Assembly: GCA_020160755.1 (NCBI GenBank)
Contig: JAIUPN010000001.1
Location: 682,001 to 746,000 of the forward strand
Direction: 5' to 3'
DNA length: 64,000 bases
Source of the DNA: Pseudomonadota bacterium
GTDB taxonomy: Bacteria; Pseudomonadota; Alphaproteobacteria; Sphingomonadales; Sphingomonadaceae
Under the pieces are notes generated by a model. That model ran no database searches and was not told the origin of the DNA. It was given only the letters and a program-made list of their open reading frames with translations. Position numbers and translations under genes: made by a program. Positions 1 to 8,040 of the stretch are shown here, piece after piece. Numbering within the stretch: position 1 is the first letter of the stretch; each line of letters opens with the position of its first letter.

Positions 1-394
1 CGGGGAAATTCCACGGGCTCACGACGCCAACGACGCCCTTCGGCTGATAGACCACCTCGGCCTTCGCACCGAGCAGCCCGAGCGGGAAGGTCGGCTTGCG
101 CTTCTCGCCCTTCGACCAGGCCGCCATATGTTTCTTCGCATGTTTGAGCGCGCTCACCGACGGCATGATGTCGGTCATCAGTGTCTGTTCGCGGCTGCGG
201 TGACCGAAATCCTCGCTCACCGCCTTCGCGAAATCCTCGGCATTGTCGATGAGCAGCGCGATCGCGCGGTCGATGCGGTCGGTGCGCACCGCAAGGCTTT
301 CGGGCATCGCGGCGGTAAAGCTGGCCTTCTGCGCCGCGAGTATCTCGTGCATCCGCGCGGTTTCGCCCGCAACATCCTTGATCGCCGTAGCCAT
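1..394 (-). CDS. Coniferyl-aldehyde-type aldehyde dehydrogenase, N-terminal part
   Basis: The first 131 codons of a leftward NAD(P)-dependent aldehyde dehydrogenase; the rest lies beyond the left edge. The visible protein starts MATAIKDVAGETARMHEIL and runs to the motif VVGVVSPWNFP, the conserved start of the Rossmann substrate/cofactor region of the ALDH superfamily. The stretch HRSREQTLMTDIMPSV is typical of the coniferyl aldehyde dehydrogenase branch, which oxidises aromatic or long aliphatic aldehydes to acids. The catalytic Cys and Glu are outside the window. A purine-rich AGGGGAG lies about seven bases before the ATG. Family assignment is good; the substrate is inferred only. Confidence 0.85.
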   Translation of the reverse strand, partial: MATAIKDVAGETARMHEILAAQKASFTAAMPESLAVRTDRIDRAIALLIDNAEDFAKAVSEDFGHRSREQTLMTDIMPSVSALKHAKKHMAAWSKGEKRKPTFPLGLLGAKAEVVYQPKGVVGVVSPWNFP

Positions 395-554
395 AACCCG
401 TCTCCCCTGCCGTTTTGCGGCGGCCGTTTTTTCACGCCGCGCGGCGGGTTGCAAGTTGAAACCGGCCACCCATCTCTTCCCTGCCCCTTTCGCAAGTGCA
501 GCAAAACCGCTAAGCGACCCGCCGACGTATCTTTCCCCACCGGAGTCTCTCGAT

Positions 555-1742
555 ATGACCGCCACCGATCCCGTCGTTTTCCTCTCCTATGCACGCACCC
601 CGATGGGCAGCATGCAGGGCAGCCTGTCGGACGCGAGCGCGACCGATCTCGGCGCGACCGCGGTCAAGGCGGCGGTCGAACGCGCGGGCGTGTCGGGCGA
701 CGATATTGAACGCATCTATATGGGCTGCGTACTCCCCGCCGGCCTCGGTCAGGCACCGGCGCGTCAGGCCGCGATCAAGGCGGGCCTGCCCAAGTCGGTG
801 CAGGCGACGACCGTGAACAAGGTTTGCGGTTCGGGCATGCAGACGGTGATCATGGGCGCCGAAGCGCTCGCCGCGGGCAGCGTCGATCTGATCGTCGCGG
901 GCGGCATGGAATCGATGACCAACGCCCCCTATCTGCTCAAGAAGCATCGCGGCGGCGCGCGCATCGGCCACGACACCGCCTATGACCATATGTTCCTCGA
1001 CGGGCTCGAAGACGCCTATGAGGCAGGCCGTGCGATGGGCACCTTTGCGCAGGATACCGCCGACGCGTACCAGCTCAGCCGCCAGTCGCAGGACGAGTAC
1101 ACACTCGAATCGCTGAGCCGCGCGAAGAGCGCGATCGCCGACGGCGCCTTCGCCAATGAGATCGCGCCGGTGACGATTGCTGGCCGCAAGGGCGATGTCA
1201 TCGTCGACACCGACGAAGCGCCGGGCAAGGCAATGCCCGACAAGATCCCGACGCTGAAGCCCGCCTTTGCCAAGGACGGCACGATTACGGCTGCGACGAG
1301 TTCGTCGATTTCGGACGGCGCCGCCGCAGTGGTGCTGAGCCGCCAGTCGGTCGCCGAGGCGAAGGGCGCCAAGCCGGTGGCGAAGCTCGTCGCGCACGCC
1401 GCGCACGCACAGGAGCCGAAGGACTTCACCGTCGCCCCCGTCGGCGCGATCAACAAGGTGCTGGCGAAGGCCGGCTGGAGCATCGCCGACGTCGACCTGT
1501 TCGAAGTCAATGAAGCCTTTGCCTGCGTCGCGATGTTCGCGATGCACGACCTCGGCATTCCGCACGAAAAGATCAATGTCCACGGCGGCGCGACCGCGCT
1601 CGGTCACCCGATCGGCGCCAGTGGCACGCGCATCATCACGACGCTGATCGCGGCGCTCCAGCGCCACGGCAAGACGCGCGGCATCGCGAGCCTCTGCATC
1701 GGCGGCGGCGAAGCGACCGCGGTCGCTGTCGAACTGGTCTGA
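555..1742 (+). CDS. Acetyl-CoA C-acyltransferase (thiolase)
   Basis: A 395-residue thiolase that makes or cleaves 3-ketoacyl-CoA, usually acetoacetyl-CoA, in the cytosol. The nucleophilic cysteine is in NKVCGSGMQ (about residue 91), the histidine motif GGATALGHPIGASG is near residue 350 and the second catalytic cysteine is in CIGGGEA near residue 380, so all catalytic elements are present. Length is normal for the family. The reading frame is open further upstream, but MTATDPVVFLSYARTP matches the usual thiolase start and the upstream part has no family character. It is divergent from the aldehyde dehydrogenase and followed by a terminator hairpin, so it is probably monocistronic. Confidence 0.93.
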   Translation: MTATDPVVFLSYARTPMGSMQGSLSDASATDLGATAVKAAVERAGVSGDDIERIYMGCVLPAGLGQAPARQAAIKAGLPKSVQATTVNKVCGSGMQTVIMGAEALAAGSVDLIVAGGMESMTNAPYLLKKHRGGARIGHDTAYDHMFLDGLEDAYEAGRAMGTFAQDTADAYQLSRQSQDEYTLESLSRAKSAIADGAFANEIAPVTIAGRKGDVIVDTDEAPGKAMPDKIPTLKPAFAKDGTITAATSSSISDGAAAVVLSRQSVAEAKGAKPVAKLVAHAAHAQEPKDFTVAPVGAINKVLAKAGWSIADVDLFEVNEAFACVAMFAMHDLGIPHEKINVHGGATALGHPIGASGTRIITTLIAALQRHGKTRGIASLCIGGGEATAVAVELV

Positions 1743-1765
1743 GGTCCCGATCTTAGAAAAGTTGC

Positions 1766-1795
1766 ACGGCGCCGTCGCAAGACGGCGCCGTTTCG
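1766..1795 (+). terminator. Terminator after the thiolase
   Basis: An 11-bp perfect inverted repeat (ACGGCGCCGTC, GCAA loop, GACGGCGCCGT) followed by a short T-rich end, 24 bases after the thiolase stop codon. The form fits an intrinsic terminator, although the T run is weak. Confidence 0.7.
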
Positions 1796-1806
1796 TCGTC
1801 CTGTGA

Positions 1807-1821
1807 CGACAAATTGCGACA
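1807..1821 (+). promoter_or_regulatory. Tandem-repeat regulator box upstream of the RcnB-like gene
   Basis: The sequence CGACAAATTGCGACA contains two half-sites in the same direction spaced by one helical turn (on the other strand TGTCG starts every 10 bases). A nearly identical box, one mismatch, lies upstream of the EF-hand gene at 25466-25480, in the same orientation relative to its gene and at almost the same distance (about 113 versus 103 bases to the start codon). Tandem half-sites spaced by 10 bases are typical of OmpR-family response regulators. The regulator is not proven. Confidence 0.5.
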
Positions 1822-1934
1822 CTAATGTCCTGAAAATAAACGGCGCATTCCGTTTCCGTTCAAACGGCTCCGCCTATTCCATCCTTGTCATCGGGCAGAT
1901 CCCCTCCCCCTGACCGATTGAAAGGAATGGCATC

Positions 1935-2402
1935 ATGAAGAGCAAATTTCTCACCGCCGGCCTGATCGCCGCGATGATGGTCCCTGCCGTGGCGCAGGCA
2001 CAGACCCGCGAGATCCGCAACGACCGCAAGGAACTGCGCGAAGAGCAGCGCGACCTGCGCGACGCCCAGCGTCGCGGCGACCGCAGCGATATCCGCGATG
2101 GACACCGCGACGTCCGCGACGCGCGTCAGGATCTGCGCGAAAGCCAGCGTGACTGGCGCCAGGATCGCCGCTATTCGAACTATCGCGCCCCGTTCAAATA
2201 TCAGCAGTTCCGCGTCGGCTCAACGCTTCGCCCGAACTATTACGCTCCCAGCTATCGCCCGGCCTGGGACAGCCGCTGGGGCGTGCCGCGAGCTGGTCGT
2301 AACCTGACCTATGTCCGCCACTATAACGACCTGCTGCTGGTCAACGAGCGCAACGGCCGGGTTGTGAAGGTCTATCGCAACCACTTCAACTGGCGGCGCT
2401 AA
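1935..2402 (+). CDS. RcnB-family secreted protein
   Basis: A 155-residue exported protein. Residues 1-23 form a signal peptide ending AVAQA. Residues 24-80 are an extremely charged Arg/Asp-rich region with repeated RDxR units, likely helical. The C-terminal 70 residues (YRPAWDSRWGVPRAGRNLTYVRHYNDLLLVNERNGRVVKVYRNHFNW) match the RcnB domain, named for a periplasmic nickel/cobalt homeostasis protein of E. coli. Relatives in sphingomonads are common and mostly unstudied, so a metal role is not assured. The start follows GAAAGGAATGG. It is flanked by terminators, so it is a single-gene unit, and carries the tandem box shared with the EF-hand gene upstream. Confidence 0.82.
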   Translation: MKSKFLTAGLIAAMMVPAVAQAQTREIRNDRKELREEQRDLRDAQRRGDRSDIRDGHRDVRDARQDLRESQRDWRQDRRYSNYRAPFKYQQFRVGSTLRPNYYAPSYRPAWDSRWGVPRAGRNLTYVRHYNDLLLVNERNGRVVKVYRNHFNWRR

Positions 2403-2420
2403 GCGCCAAGGATTGAAGAA

Positions 2421-2450
2421 GCGCCGGGCGGAAACGCCCGGCGCTTTTTC
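2421..2450 (+). terminator. Terminator after the RcnB-like gene
   Basis: A perfect 10-bp stem GCGCCGGGCG / CGCCCGGCGC with a GAAA tetraloop, followed by five T residues. It lies 18 bases after the stop codon and is a textbook intrinsic terminator. Confidence 0.9.
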
Positions 2451-2523
2451 GTGCGCCCTTTTCTTTTGCCGCGCTTCCGCGATCGGCCTAGCCTTTGCTC
2501 CTCTGTGATGGGGAGAGATAATC

Positions 2524-2919
2524 ATGAAAAAGCTTGCGTTGATTGCGGCGATTTCGCTGCTGGCGGCCTGCTCGCAAAAGTCTGAAGAGAAAAAGGAAGT
2601 TGCCGCGGAACCCGCCGCGGAGGCTGCCCCGGCGCCCACGACCGACTCGGGAACGCAGCCCGGCACCTATGACGTCAAAATGGCCGACGGCACGATGGCT
2701 TCGACGGTCATCAATGCTGACGGGACGTATATTGACACCGACCCCAAGGGCAAAGAGGTCAAGGGCCTCTACGCGAGCCACGACGGCAAAGATTGCTTTG
2801 ACCCCGAGGGCGACGCCTTGGGCATGTGCTGGGCAGTGAGCAAGCGCGGGGCCGACGGCAGCTTCACGGCGACCGCCGATGACGGCACCGTGGTGACAGT
2901 CACGCCGAAGAAGAAATAA
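2524..2919 (+). CDS. Small lipoprotein of unknown function
   Basis: A 131-residue protein with a lipoprotein signal peptide MKKLALIAAISLLAAC; the lipobox LAAC puts the acylated cysteine at residue 16. An Ala/Pro/Glu-rich linker follows to about residue 45, then a small soluble domain beginning GTYDVKMADGTMASTVINADGTY with two cysteines in KDCF and MCWA that could form a disulfide. Proteins of this kind are frequent in sphingomonads and have no assigned role. The start codon follows a GGGGAGA ribosome site. The gene is convergent with the SH3-like gene, 22 bases apart. Confidence 0.75.
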   Translation: MKKLALIAAISLLAACSQKSEEKKEVAAEPAAEAAPAPTTDSGTQPGTYDVKMADGTMASTVINADGTYIDTDPKGKEVKGLYASHDGKDCFDPEGDALGMCWAVSKRGADGSFTATADDGTVVTVTPKKK

Positions 2920-2941
2920 TCATTCCAACGCGGGGGCGAGT

Positions 2942-3400
2942 TCAGTCGCCCCAGATATGGTCGGTCTGGACCCAGCCCTTGCGGCCCTTGACGTCGAACA
3001 GGCACCAGCCGTTCTTGCAGTCGGTGATCCGCCCGACGACGCCGGGTTCGGCGCGATAGGCGACGGCTGCCGATACGCTGGCATCCTCGCGCATCGGGCG
3101 GACCTCGCCGGTGACGATTGCGGTGCGCGTACGGCTCAAAAGCCGCGCCGCCATCCAGCCCTGCGTCCCGTCGGGATCCTCGATCTTGCGCCAGGTCTCG
3201 AAGCGCGCGACGACCTTGACCGGCAGATCCTTGCGCCGATATTCCCAGATCACCGGAACGTCGGGCGACGGCCCCTTTCGCATCCGCGCCTCGTCGACGT
3301 TGATCGACGCCCAGTAAGGCAGTGCGACGTCGGATTGTGCGGCGGCCGGTCCCACGGTGGCCATCAACACGGCGGCGGCTAATATCTGGCGGCTGGTCAT
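2942..3400 (-). CDS. Secreted SH3-like domain protein
   Basis: A 152-residue exported protein with a signal peptide (residues 1-22, ending GPAAA). The mature part carries two bacterial SH3-like segments: MRKGPSPDVPVIWEYRRKDLPVKVVARFETWRKIED, followed by GTQGWMAARLLS, and VAYRAEPGVVGRITDCKNGWCLFDV, followed by KGRKGWVQTDHIWGD. This pattern is that of the DUF1058/SH3 proteins thought to bind cell wall peptides. The ATG at 3400 is chosen over an in-frame GTG one codon upstream because AAGG lies at the right distance. It is divergent from the dehydrogenase gene to its right. Confidence 0.78.
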   Translation of the reverse strand: MTSRQILAAAVLMATVGPAAAQSDVALPYWASINVDEARMRKGPSPDVPVIWEYRRKDLPVKVVARFETWRKIEDPDGTQGWMAARLLSRTRTAIVTGEVRPMREDASVSAAVAYRAEPGVVGRITDCKNGWCLFDVKGRKGWVQTDHIWGD

Positions 3401-3536
3401 CACTCTGCCTTGTCAAACTCATACCTGCATTTCAACCGCTCACCGCGCAAAAGGCTGCGTTCATCCCCAGCTTTTCCCGCTTCTTTCCGCGCCCGCGCTC
3501 TTGACCGCCGTGCCGCGGCGCGCTCTATCGGCGGCC

Positions 3537-4535
3537 ATGCCCGATTCATCCCGTCCGAAACGCCCGCGCGTCATCGTCACCCGCCAGTTGATGCCGCATG
3601 TCGAGGGGCGCATGGCCGAATTGTTCGACGTGTCGCTGTCGGCGCGCGACGAGGCGTTTTCGACCGAAGAATTGAAGGCCGCGGTTGCCGACTGCGACGT
3701 CTTCGTGCCCACGGTGACCGACCAGATCGACGCCGATGTGATCGCGGCGGCGGGCGAGCGGCTCAAGCTGATCGCCAATTTCGGCGCCGGGGTCGACCAT
3801 ATCGATCTCGCCGCGGCGCGGGCGAAGGGCATCATGGTGTCGAACACCCCCGGCGTCTTCACCGAAGACACCGCCGACATGACGATGGCACTGATCCTCA
3901 GCGTCCCGCGCCGGCTGGCCGAGGGCGAAAAACTGATGCGCTCGGGCCAATGGGCCGGCTGGGCGCCGAGCGCGATGCTCGGCCACCGCGTCGGCGGAAA
4001 ATTGCTCGGCATCGTCGGCATGGGGCGCATCGGCCTCGCGGTCGCACGCCGTGCGCGCGCGTTCGGCCTGTCGATCCATTATCACAACCGCCGCCGTCTT
4101 CCCGAAGCGATCGAGGAAGAATTGGGCGCAAGCTACCACGCCAGCGTCGACACGCTGCTCCGCATCAGCGACGTCGTGACGATCCACTGTCCGCACACCA
4201 GCGAGACGCACGAGATGGTCAACGCCGCGCGGATCGCCGCGATGAAGCCGACGGCCTATCTGATCAATACCGCGCGCGGCGAGATCGTCGACGAAAAGGC
4301 GCTGGTGGCGGCGCTCCAGACCGGCCGGATCGCGGGCGCGGGGCTCGACGTCTATACGCACGAGCCCGCGGTCGACCCCGCGCTGCTCGCGCTCGACAAT
4401 GTCGTGCTGCTGCCGCACCTCGGCTCGGCGACGATCGAGGGCCGCGAAGCCTCGGGCGAAAAGGTCATCGCCAACATCCGCGCCTGGTGTGACGGCCACC
4501 GCCCGCCCGACCAGGTACTGGAGGGGTGGGCCTGA
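3537..4535 (+). CDS. D-2-hydroxyacid dehydrogenase (glyoxylate/hydroxypyruvate reductase type)
   Basis: A 332-residue NAD(P)-dependent reductase of the D-isomer-specific 2-hydroxyacid dehydrogenase family. The nucleotide-binding motif GIVGMGRIGLAVARRARAFG is in the middle, the catalytic Arg is in INTARGEIVDEKAL, the Glu in LDVYTHEPAVD and the His in LLPHLGSAT. The closest type is glyoxylate/hydroxypyruvate reductase, which acts in glyoxylate and serine metabolism; the exact substrate cannot be read. The frame is open upstream, but MPDSSRPKRPRVIVTRQL is the family-like start. It ends ten bases before the convergent HExxH gene. Confidence 0.88.
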   Translation: MPDSSRPKRPRVIVTRQLMPHVEGRMAELFDVSLSARDEAFSTEELKAAVADCDVFVPTVTDQIDADVIAAAGERLKLIANFGAGVDHIDLAAARAKGIMVSNTPGVFTEDTADMTMALILSVPRRLAEGEKLMRSGQWAGWAPSAMLGHRVGGKLLGIVGMGRIGLAVARRARAFGLSIHYHNRRRLPEAIEEELGASYHASVDTLLRISDVVTIHCPHTSETHEMVNAARIAAMKPTAYLINTARGEIVDEKALVAALQTGRIAGAGLDVYTHEPAVDPALLALDNVVLLPHLGSATIEGREASGEKVIANIRAWCDGHRPPDQVLEGWA

Positions 4536-4545
4536 CCGGAAGGCG

Positions 4546-5445
4546 TCAGTCCAGCGGCTTGTTCTTCACCGCCGTCTGGTCCGCCTTTTCCATCGCGTCG
4601 TCATAGAGCGCGATCAGTTCATCGAATTTGGCCCGGAATGCGAGCGCTTCCTGCGCGAACGGAATGCTGCTTCCTTCGGCAATCGCATCCGACAGCAGCC
4701 AATCGAGATGGCGCGCGGCCGCGCCCGCGCGGTCGCCGCGGGCAGTATCGCGCTTAAGCGCGATCATCGCGTCTTCGACCAGTTGATAGCGCTGGCTCCA
4801 GACTTTCAGCCAATTCTCACCCTGCTCGCCGTAGCGACGCAGCCAGACGATCTGCGGATCGTCGGGATCGATTTCGTGCGGCGCCGCGAGCACCACCCTG
4901 ATCCGCGCGTAGAGAAGCTCCTGGAACAACTGATCGGGTTCGCGTTTCCACCGGTCGAGCATCTGCGGATCGGGGTTGCGATAATCGCCGTCGGGGAAAA
5001 GAAAGCGGTCGACGAAGATCGGATGGTCGAAGGTCAGCGGGCGCAGCTCGGGAAATTCCAGATATACCGCCATCTCGGTATAGGTGCTCGCTTCGCGCTC
5101 GTTCCGGAAATTCTTCGCTTCGAGCGTCGCGAGATTGATGCCCGCAATGTGCGGCATGTTCGCGGCATGATAGATTTCGTGGAGGTAGCGCAGGTCACGG
5201 ATCACCGGATTGGCATAGTCGCACAGCAATATGCCGCCCCACCACGCCGAAAAATGCGTCCACTCGGCCTTTTCATTCGATGCTTCATAGAAAAGGCGCG
5301 GCACGCGGGCAAAGCGCTCGATCAGCCGGAACACCGCGCCGCCGCTTTCGTGCGATCGGCGGATCGGTCCGTCGGACCACAGGCGCTTCACATAGTCATG
5401 GATTTCATCGGGCTGGACGAGCAGGTGAAGCGTGTCGGTCTTCAC
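4546..5445 (-). CDS. Helical protein with HExxH motif, possible diiron oxygenase-like fold
   Basis: A 299-residue soluble protein I cannot name. It is predicted mostly helical. A possible metal-binding core is visible: FYEASNEKAEWTHF, then YLHEIYHAANMPH (both an HExxH and an ExxH), then NEREASTYTEMAVYLEF. Spaced Glu and ExxH elements on helices resemble ferritin-like or haem-oxygenase-like diiron oxidases, but this is inference. It is the last gene of a three-gene leftward operon; its ATG overlaps the stop codon of the PLP enzyme by four bases (ATGA), so the two are translationally coupled and probably act in the same pathway. A zinc peptidase is a less likely alternative because no export signal is present. 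Confidence 0.6.
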   Translation of the reverse strand: MKTDTLHLLVQPDEIHDYVKRLWSDGPIRRSHESGGAVFRLIERFARVPRLFYEASNEKAEWTHFSAWWGGILLCDYANPVIRDLRYLHEIYHAANMPHIAGINLATLEAKNFRNEREASTYTEMAVYLEFPELRPLTFDHPIFVDRFLFPDGDYRNPDPQMLDRWKREPDQLFQELLYARIRVVLAAPHEIDPDDPQIVWLRRYGEQGENWLKVWSQRYQLVEDAMIALKRDTARGDRAGAAARHLDWLLSDAIAEGSSIPFAQEALAFRAKFDELIALYDDAMEKADQTAVKNKPLD

Positions 5446-6545
5446 GCTGGCGCACCTCGGTCATTTGCCCATGAGTCCAACAGCGACGGTCCGGTGAGCG
5501 GCGCCATGCCGGGATCGATCAGGCACGTCATGGCGGGCGTGAGACATAACCGCACGACACGTTCTTCGCGGCTTCCGCGGAAGACTTGCTTCACCAGATC
5601 GCCCTGTCCGTCGTCGGCCGGCGCAATTCCGAGCAGCATCACGTCGGCCGGCGCCAGCGCAGGAACCCCGAGCGCGCTGCCGACGCGCCGCGCTGCCTCT
5701 TCCTGTACCGCACGATATTTCCGAGGCAGATCGAACACGCCGTGACGCGTCATCATCCCGGTCGCCCATGCCAGCGACTGGAGATTCTTGAACCATTTGT
5801 TGCCAAACAGCGATGGCAGCCCGGTGCGCGAAAAAACGCCGCCTACCCGGTGGTAATAACCGCCGAACGGCTTGCTGTGGCTGATGACAAAGGCAGGGAT
5901 GTTCGGCGCATGCAGATCGATGGCAAAGGCGCGCGCAACGCTGCCGACATAGGTCAGGTCGGGGATGACCGGCACGCCGGGGCATTCGGCCGCCATCCGT
6001 TCGATAAAGTCCGGGAAATCGGACCACACCATGCCGTCGATCGCCGACGGCTGGCTGATCCAGAACATGGCCCCCTCGGGCATGGCAGACGCCACGGTAC
6101 GCCAGTCCTGTCGATCGTGGCGGACCACCGCCATCCCGAGCGACGCCGCATAGGCCGGAAAGCCCTCATATTCCCCGTCGAAGATATGGATCGACGGATC
6201 GAAGCCGTCACGCCGGCTGGTGGCCAGATATTCGGCCATGACCTTGAATATCCCTTCGCTCGCGCCCGCTGTCGGGTAGCGGAAGGGGAACAGGTCGGCC
6301 GGGAAATCGACGACCGGCCGCGACCATCGGGTCCATTGGTCGAAATAGGCGACGTGCATGTCGTCCTGTTTCTGCGACCAGGGCTCGCGATACATGTCGA
6401 AATGGCGGCCGCGATCCTCGACGATCGCGGCCAGCGCCGCTTCGGATTCGGGCATCACCAGCGAATAGATCGTACCCGACGCGCCGGCGGCGAGCAGCGC
6501 CGCCTTGATATGCGCGTCGGTATAGGCCGGCAGTTCGCCGGGCAT
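5442..6545 (-). CDS. PLP-dependent aminotransferase-like enzyme
   Basis: A 367-residue fold-type I PLP enzyme. The likely Schiff-base lysine is in FVISHSKPFGGYYHRVGG, the aspartate that holds the pyridine nitrogen is in VPVIPDLTYVG, and PTAGASEGIFKVMAEYLA is the usual phosphate-binding start of the large domain. It is remote from the well-known aminotransferases, so the reaction (transamination, decarboxylation or elimination) is open. It sits between the flavoprotein gene (7 bases upstream) and the HExxH gene (4-base overlap), which argues for a joint pathway on an amino compound. Confidence 0.7.
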   Translation of the reverse strand: MPGELPAYTDAHIKAALLAAGASGTIYSLVMPESEAALAAIVEDRGRHFDMYREPWSQKQDDMHVAYFDQWTRWSRPVVDFPADLFPFRYPTAGASEGIFKVMAEYLATSRRDGFDPSIHIFDGEYEGFPAYAASLGMAVVRHDRQDWRTVASAMPEGAMFWISQPSAIDGMVWSDFPDFIERMAAECPGVPVIPDLTYVGSVARAFAIDLHAPNIPAFVISHSKPFGGYYHRVGGVFSRTGLPSLFGNKWFKNLQSLAWATGMMTRHGVFDLPRKYRAVQEEAARRVGSALGVPALAPADVMLLGIAPADDGQGDLVKQVFRGSREERVVRLCLTPAMTCLIDPGMAPLTGPSLLDSWANDRGAPA

Positions 6546-6552
6546 CGTGCGA

Positions 6553-7956
6553 TCAATCCCCCGTCAAAATCCGGTCGACGAGTTGCTTCACCGTCGGCGT
6601 GAAGTTGTTCGAGTAAAAGGGATCGGTCTTGAAATTGAACGCGGCATGGCCCGCGAACATCAGATTCTGTTCGGGATCGCCACCGTGCGCGATGTCCTGC
6701 AGCGTCTTCTGGATGCAGAAGCTGCGCGGGTCGGCAAGGTAGCCGGTGGTGTAATCGTCATGGTCCTTCCACGACGAAAAACCGCAATGCGACAGGCAGC
6801 CCATGCAGTCGGTCTGATCCTTGCGGATCACCGCCTTATCCTCTTCGGTCACGAAGACGACAGTGTTGTCGGGGGTTTTCAGCGCCTCGGTATAGCCTTC
6901 GGCCGCCCAGTCGCGCGCGCGCGCGCGGTCGTGCGGGGTAACCCAGAAATTCTTGCCCTTCACCCCGACGTCGAGCTGGACGATATGATCGCCCGCTTCC
7001 TGCTTCGAATAGGGGATCTGGCGTTCCGAGCGCGCTTCGAGGTCGCGCAGGAAGGGCGTGCGCACCGCGCTGGAATAGAAACCCGTCGGCGAGAAACGAT
7101 GGAGCAGCACGTCGCCGTCGTCGAGGGTCCGGAGGCGGTCCTTCCACGCCTGCGGGATCGGGCTTTCCTCGGTCAGCAGCGGGCGTGTGCCGTACTGAAA
7201 GACGATCTGGCCCAGTTCGGGATTGTCGATCCACTCTTCCCAGTCGCGCAGATACCAGACGCCGCCGGCCATCACGATCGGCACGCTGTCGGCGATCCCC
7301 TCGGCACGCATCGTTTCACGCACCGCGGCGACGCGCGGATAGGGATCCTGCGGCACCAGCGGGTCTTCGGCGTTCGACAGGCCATTGTGGCCGCCGGCGA
7401 GCCAGGGATCTTCATAGACCACCGCGCCCAGAAGATGCGGGACCTTGTGATACGCGCGCTTCCACAGCGCGCGAAAGGCGCGCGCCGAGCTGATGATCGG
7501 CAGGTACATGACATTATGCCGCTCGGCGATCTCGCTGAGCTTGTAGGGCATACCGGCGCCGCAGGTCACGCCCGCGACCATGCCCTTCGTCCGTGCCAGC
7601 ACGCCTTCGAGAATCTGCTGCGCGCCGCCCATTTCCCACAGCACGTTGATGTTGATCGCGCCCTTGCCACCCGACACTTCATACGCGCGCTCGACCTGCG
7701 CCACCGCGCCATCGATCCCGTACTGGATCAGTTCCTCATGCCGTTCGCGGCGCGTCAGCGCGCTATAGACCTGCGGGACAATCTTGCCGTCGGCGTCATA
7801 GCTGTCGGCGTTCACCGCCGACACCGTGCCGATCCCGCCCGCGGCGGCCCAGGCGCCACTCGACATATGGTTGGTCGCCGACACACCCTTGCCACCCTCG
7901 ACCAGCGGCCAGACTTCACGTCCGCCGTAAAGGATGGGCTTCAAACCTTTGAACAT
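6553..7956 (-). CDS. Nitronate-monooxygenase-like flavoprotein
   Basis: A 467-residue protein of the 2-nitropropane dioxygenase/nitronate monooxygenase superfamily, FMN-dependent TIM barrels. Family elements seen include GVTCGAGMPYKLSEIAERH, LLGAVVYEDPWLAGGHNG and IVMAGGVWYLRDWEEWI. It is about 100 residues longer than typical nitronate monooxygenases; the extra C-terminal part holds a cysteine cluster DCMGCLSHCGFSSW that could bind a metal or Fe-S cluster. The ATG at 7956 is chosen over a GTG seven codons upstream because GGAGAG overlaps that GTG and can act as ribosome site. First gene of the three-gene operon. Confidence 0.75.
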   Translation of the reverse strand: MFKGLKPILYGGREVWPLVEGGKGVSATNHMSSGAWAAAGGIGTVSAVNADSYDADGKIVPQVYSALTRRERHEELIQYGIDGAVAQVERAYEVSGGKGAININVLWEMGGAQQILEGVLARTKGMVAGVTCGAGMPYKLSEIAERHNVMYLPIISSARAFRALWKRAYHKVPHLLGAVVYEDPWLAGGHNGLSNAEDPLVPQDPYPRVAAVRETMRAEGIADSVPIVMAGGVWYLRDWEEWIDNPELGQIVFQYGTRPLLTEESPIPQAWKDRLRTLDDGDVLLHRFSPTGFYSSAVRTPFLRDLEARSERQIPYSKQEAGDHIVQLDVGVKGKNFWVTPHDRARARDWAAEGYTEALKTPDNTVVFVTEEDKAVIRKDQTDCMGCLSHCGFSSWKDHDDYTTGYLADPRSFCIQKTLQDIAHGGDPEQNLMFAGHAAFNFKTDPFYSNNFTPTVKQLVDRILTGD

Positions 7957-8040
7957 TCTAAATCTCTTTCTCTCCACCGGTCGCGATGTGCATCCCGGCC
8001 CCCGTTTGCCGATTCCGTAAGCGGAAGAGCGGTGCTTTTG

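Noticed and set aside
243..554. N-terminal extension of the thiolase frame
   Set aside because: It lacks family similarity and overlaps the start region of the divergent aldehyde dehydrogenase.
510..1667. Long open frame opposite the thiolase gene
   Set aside because: It mirrors the thiolase gene, whose catalytic motifs are certain; long opposite frames are expected at this G+C.
4546..5445. Zinc metalloprotease based on HExxH
   Set aside because: No signal peptide, no third ligand pattern of known peptidases and an operon with redox enzymes; a helical metal enzyme is more likely, still unproven.
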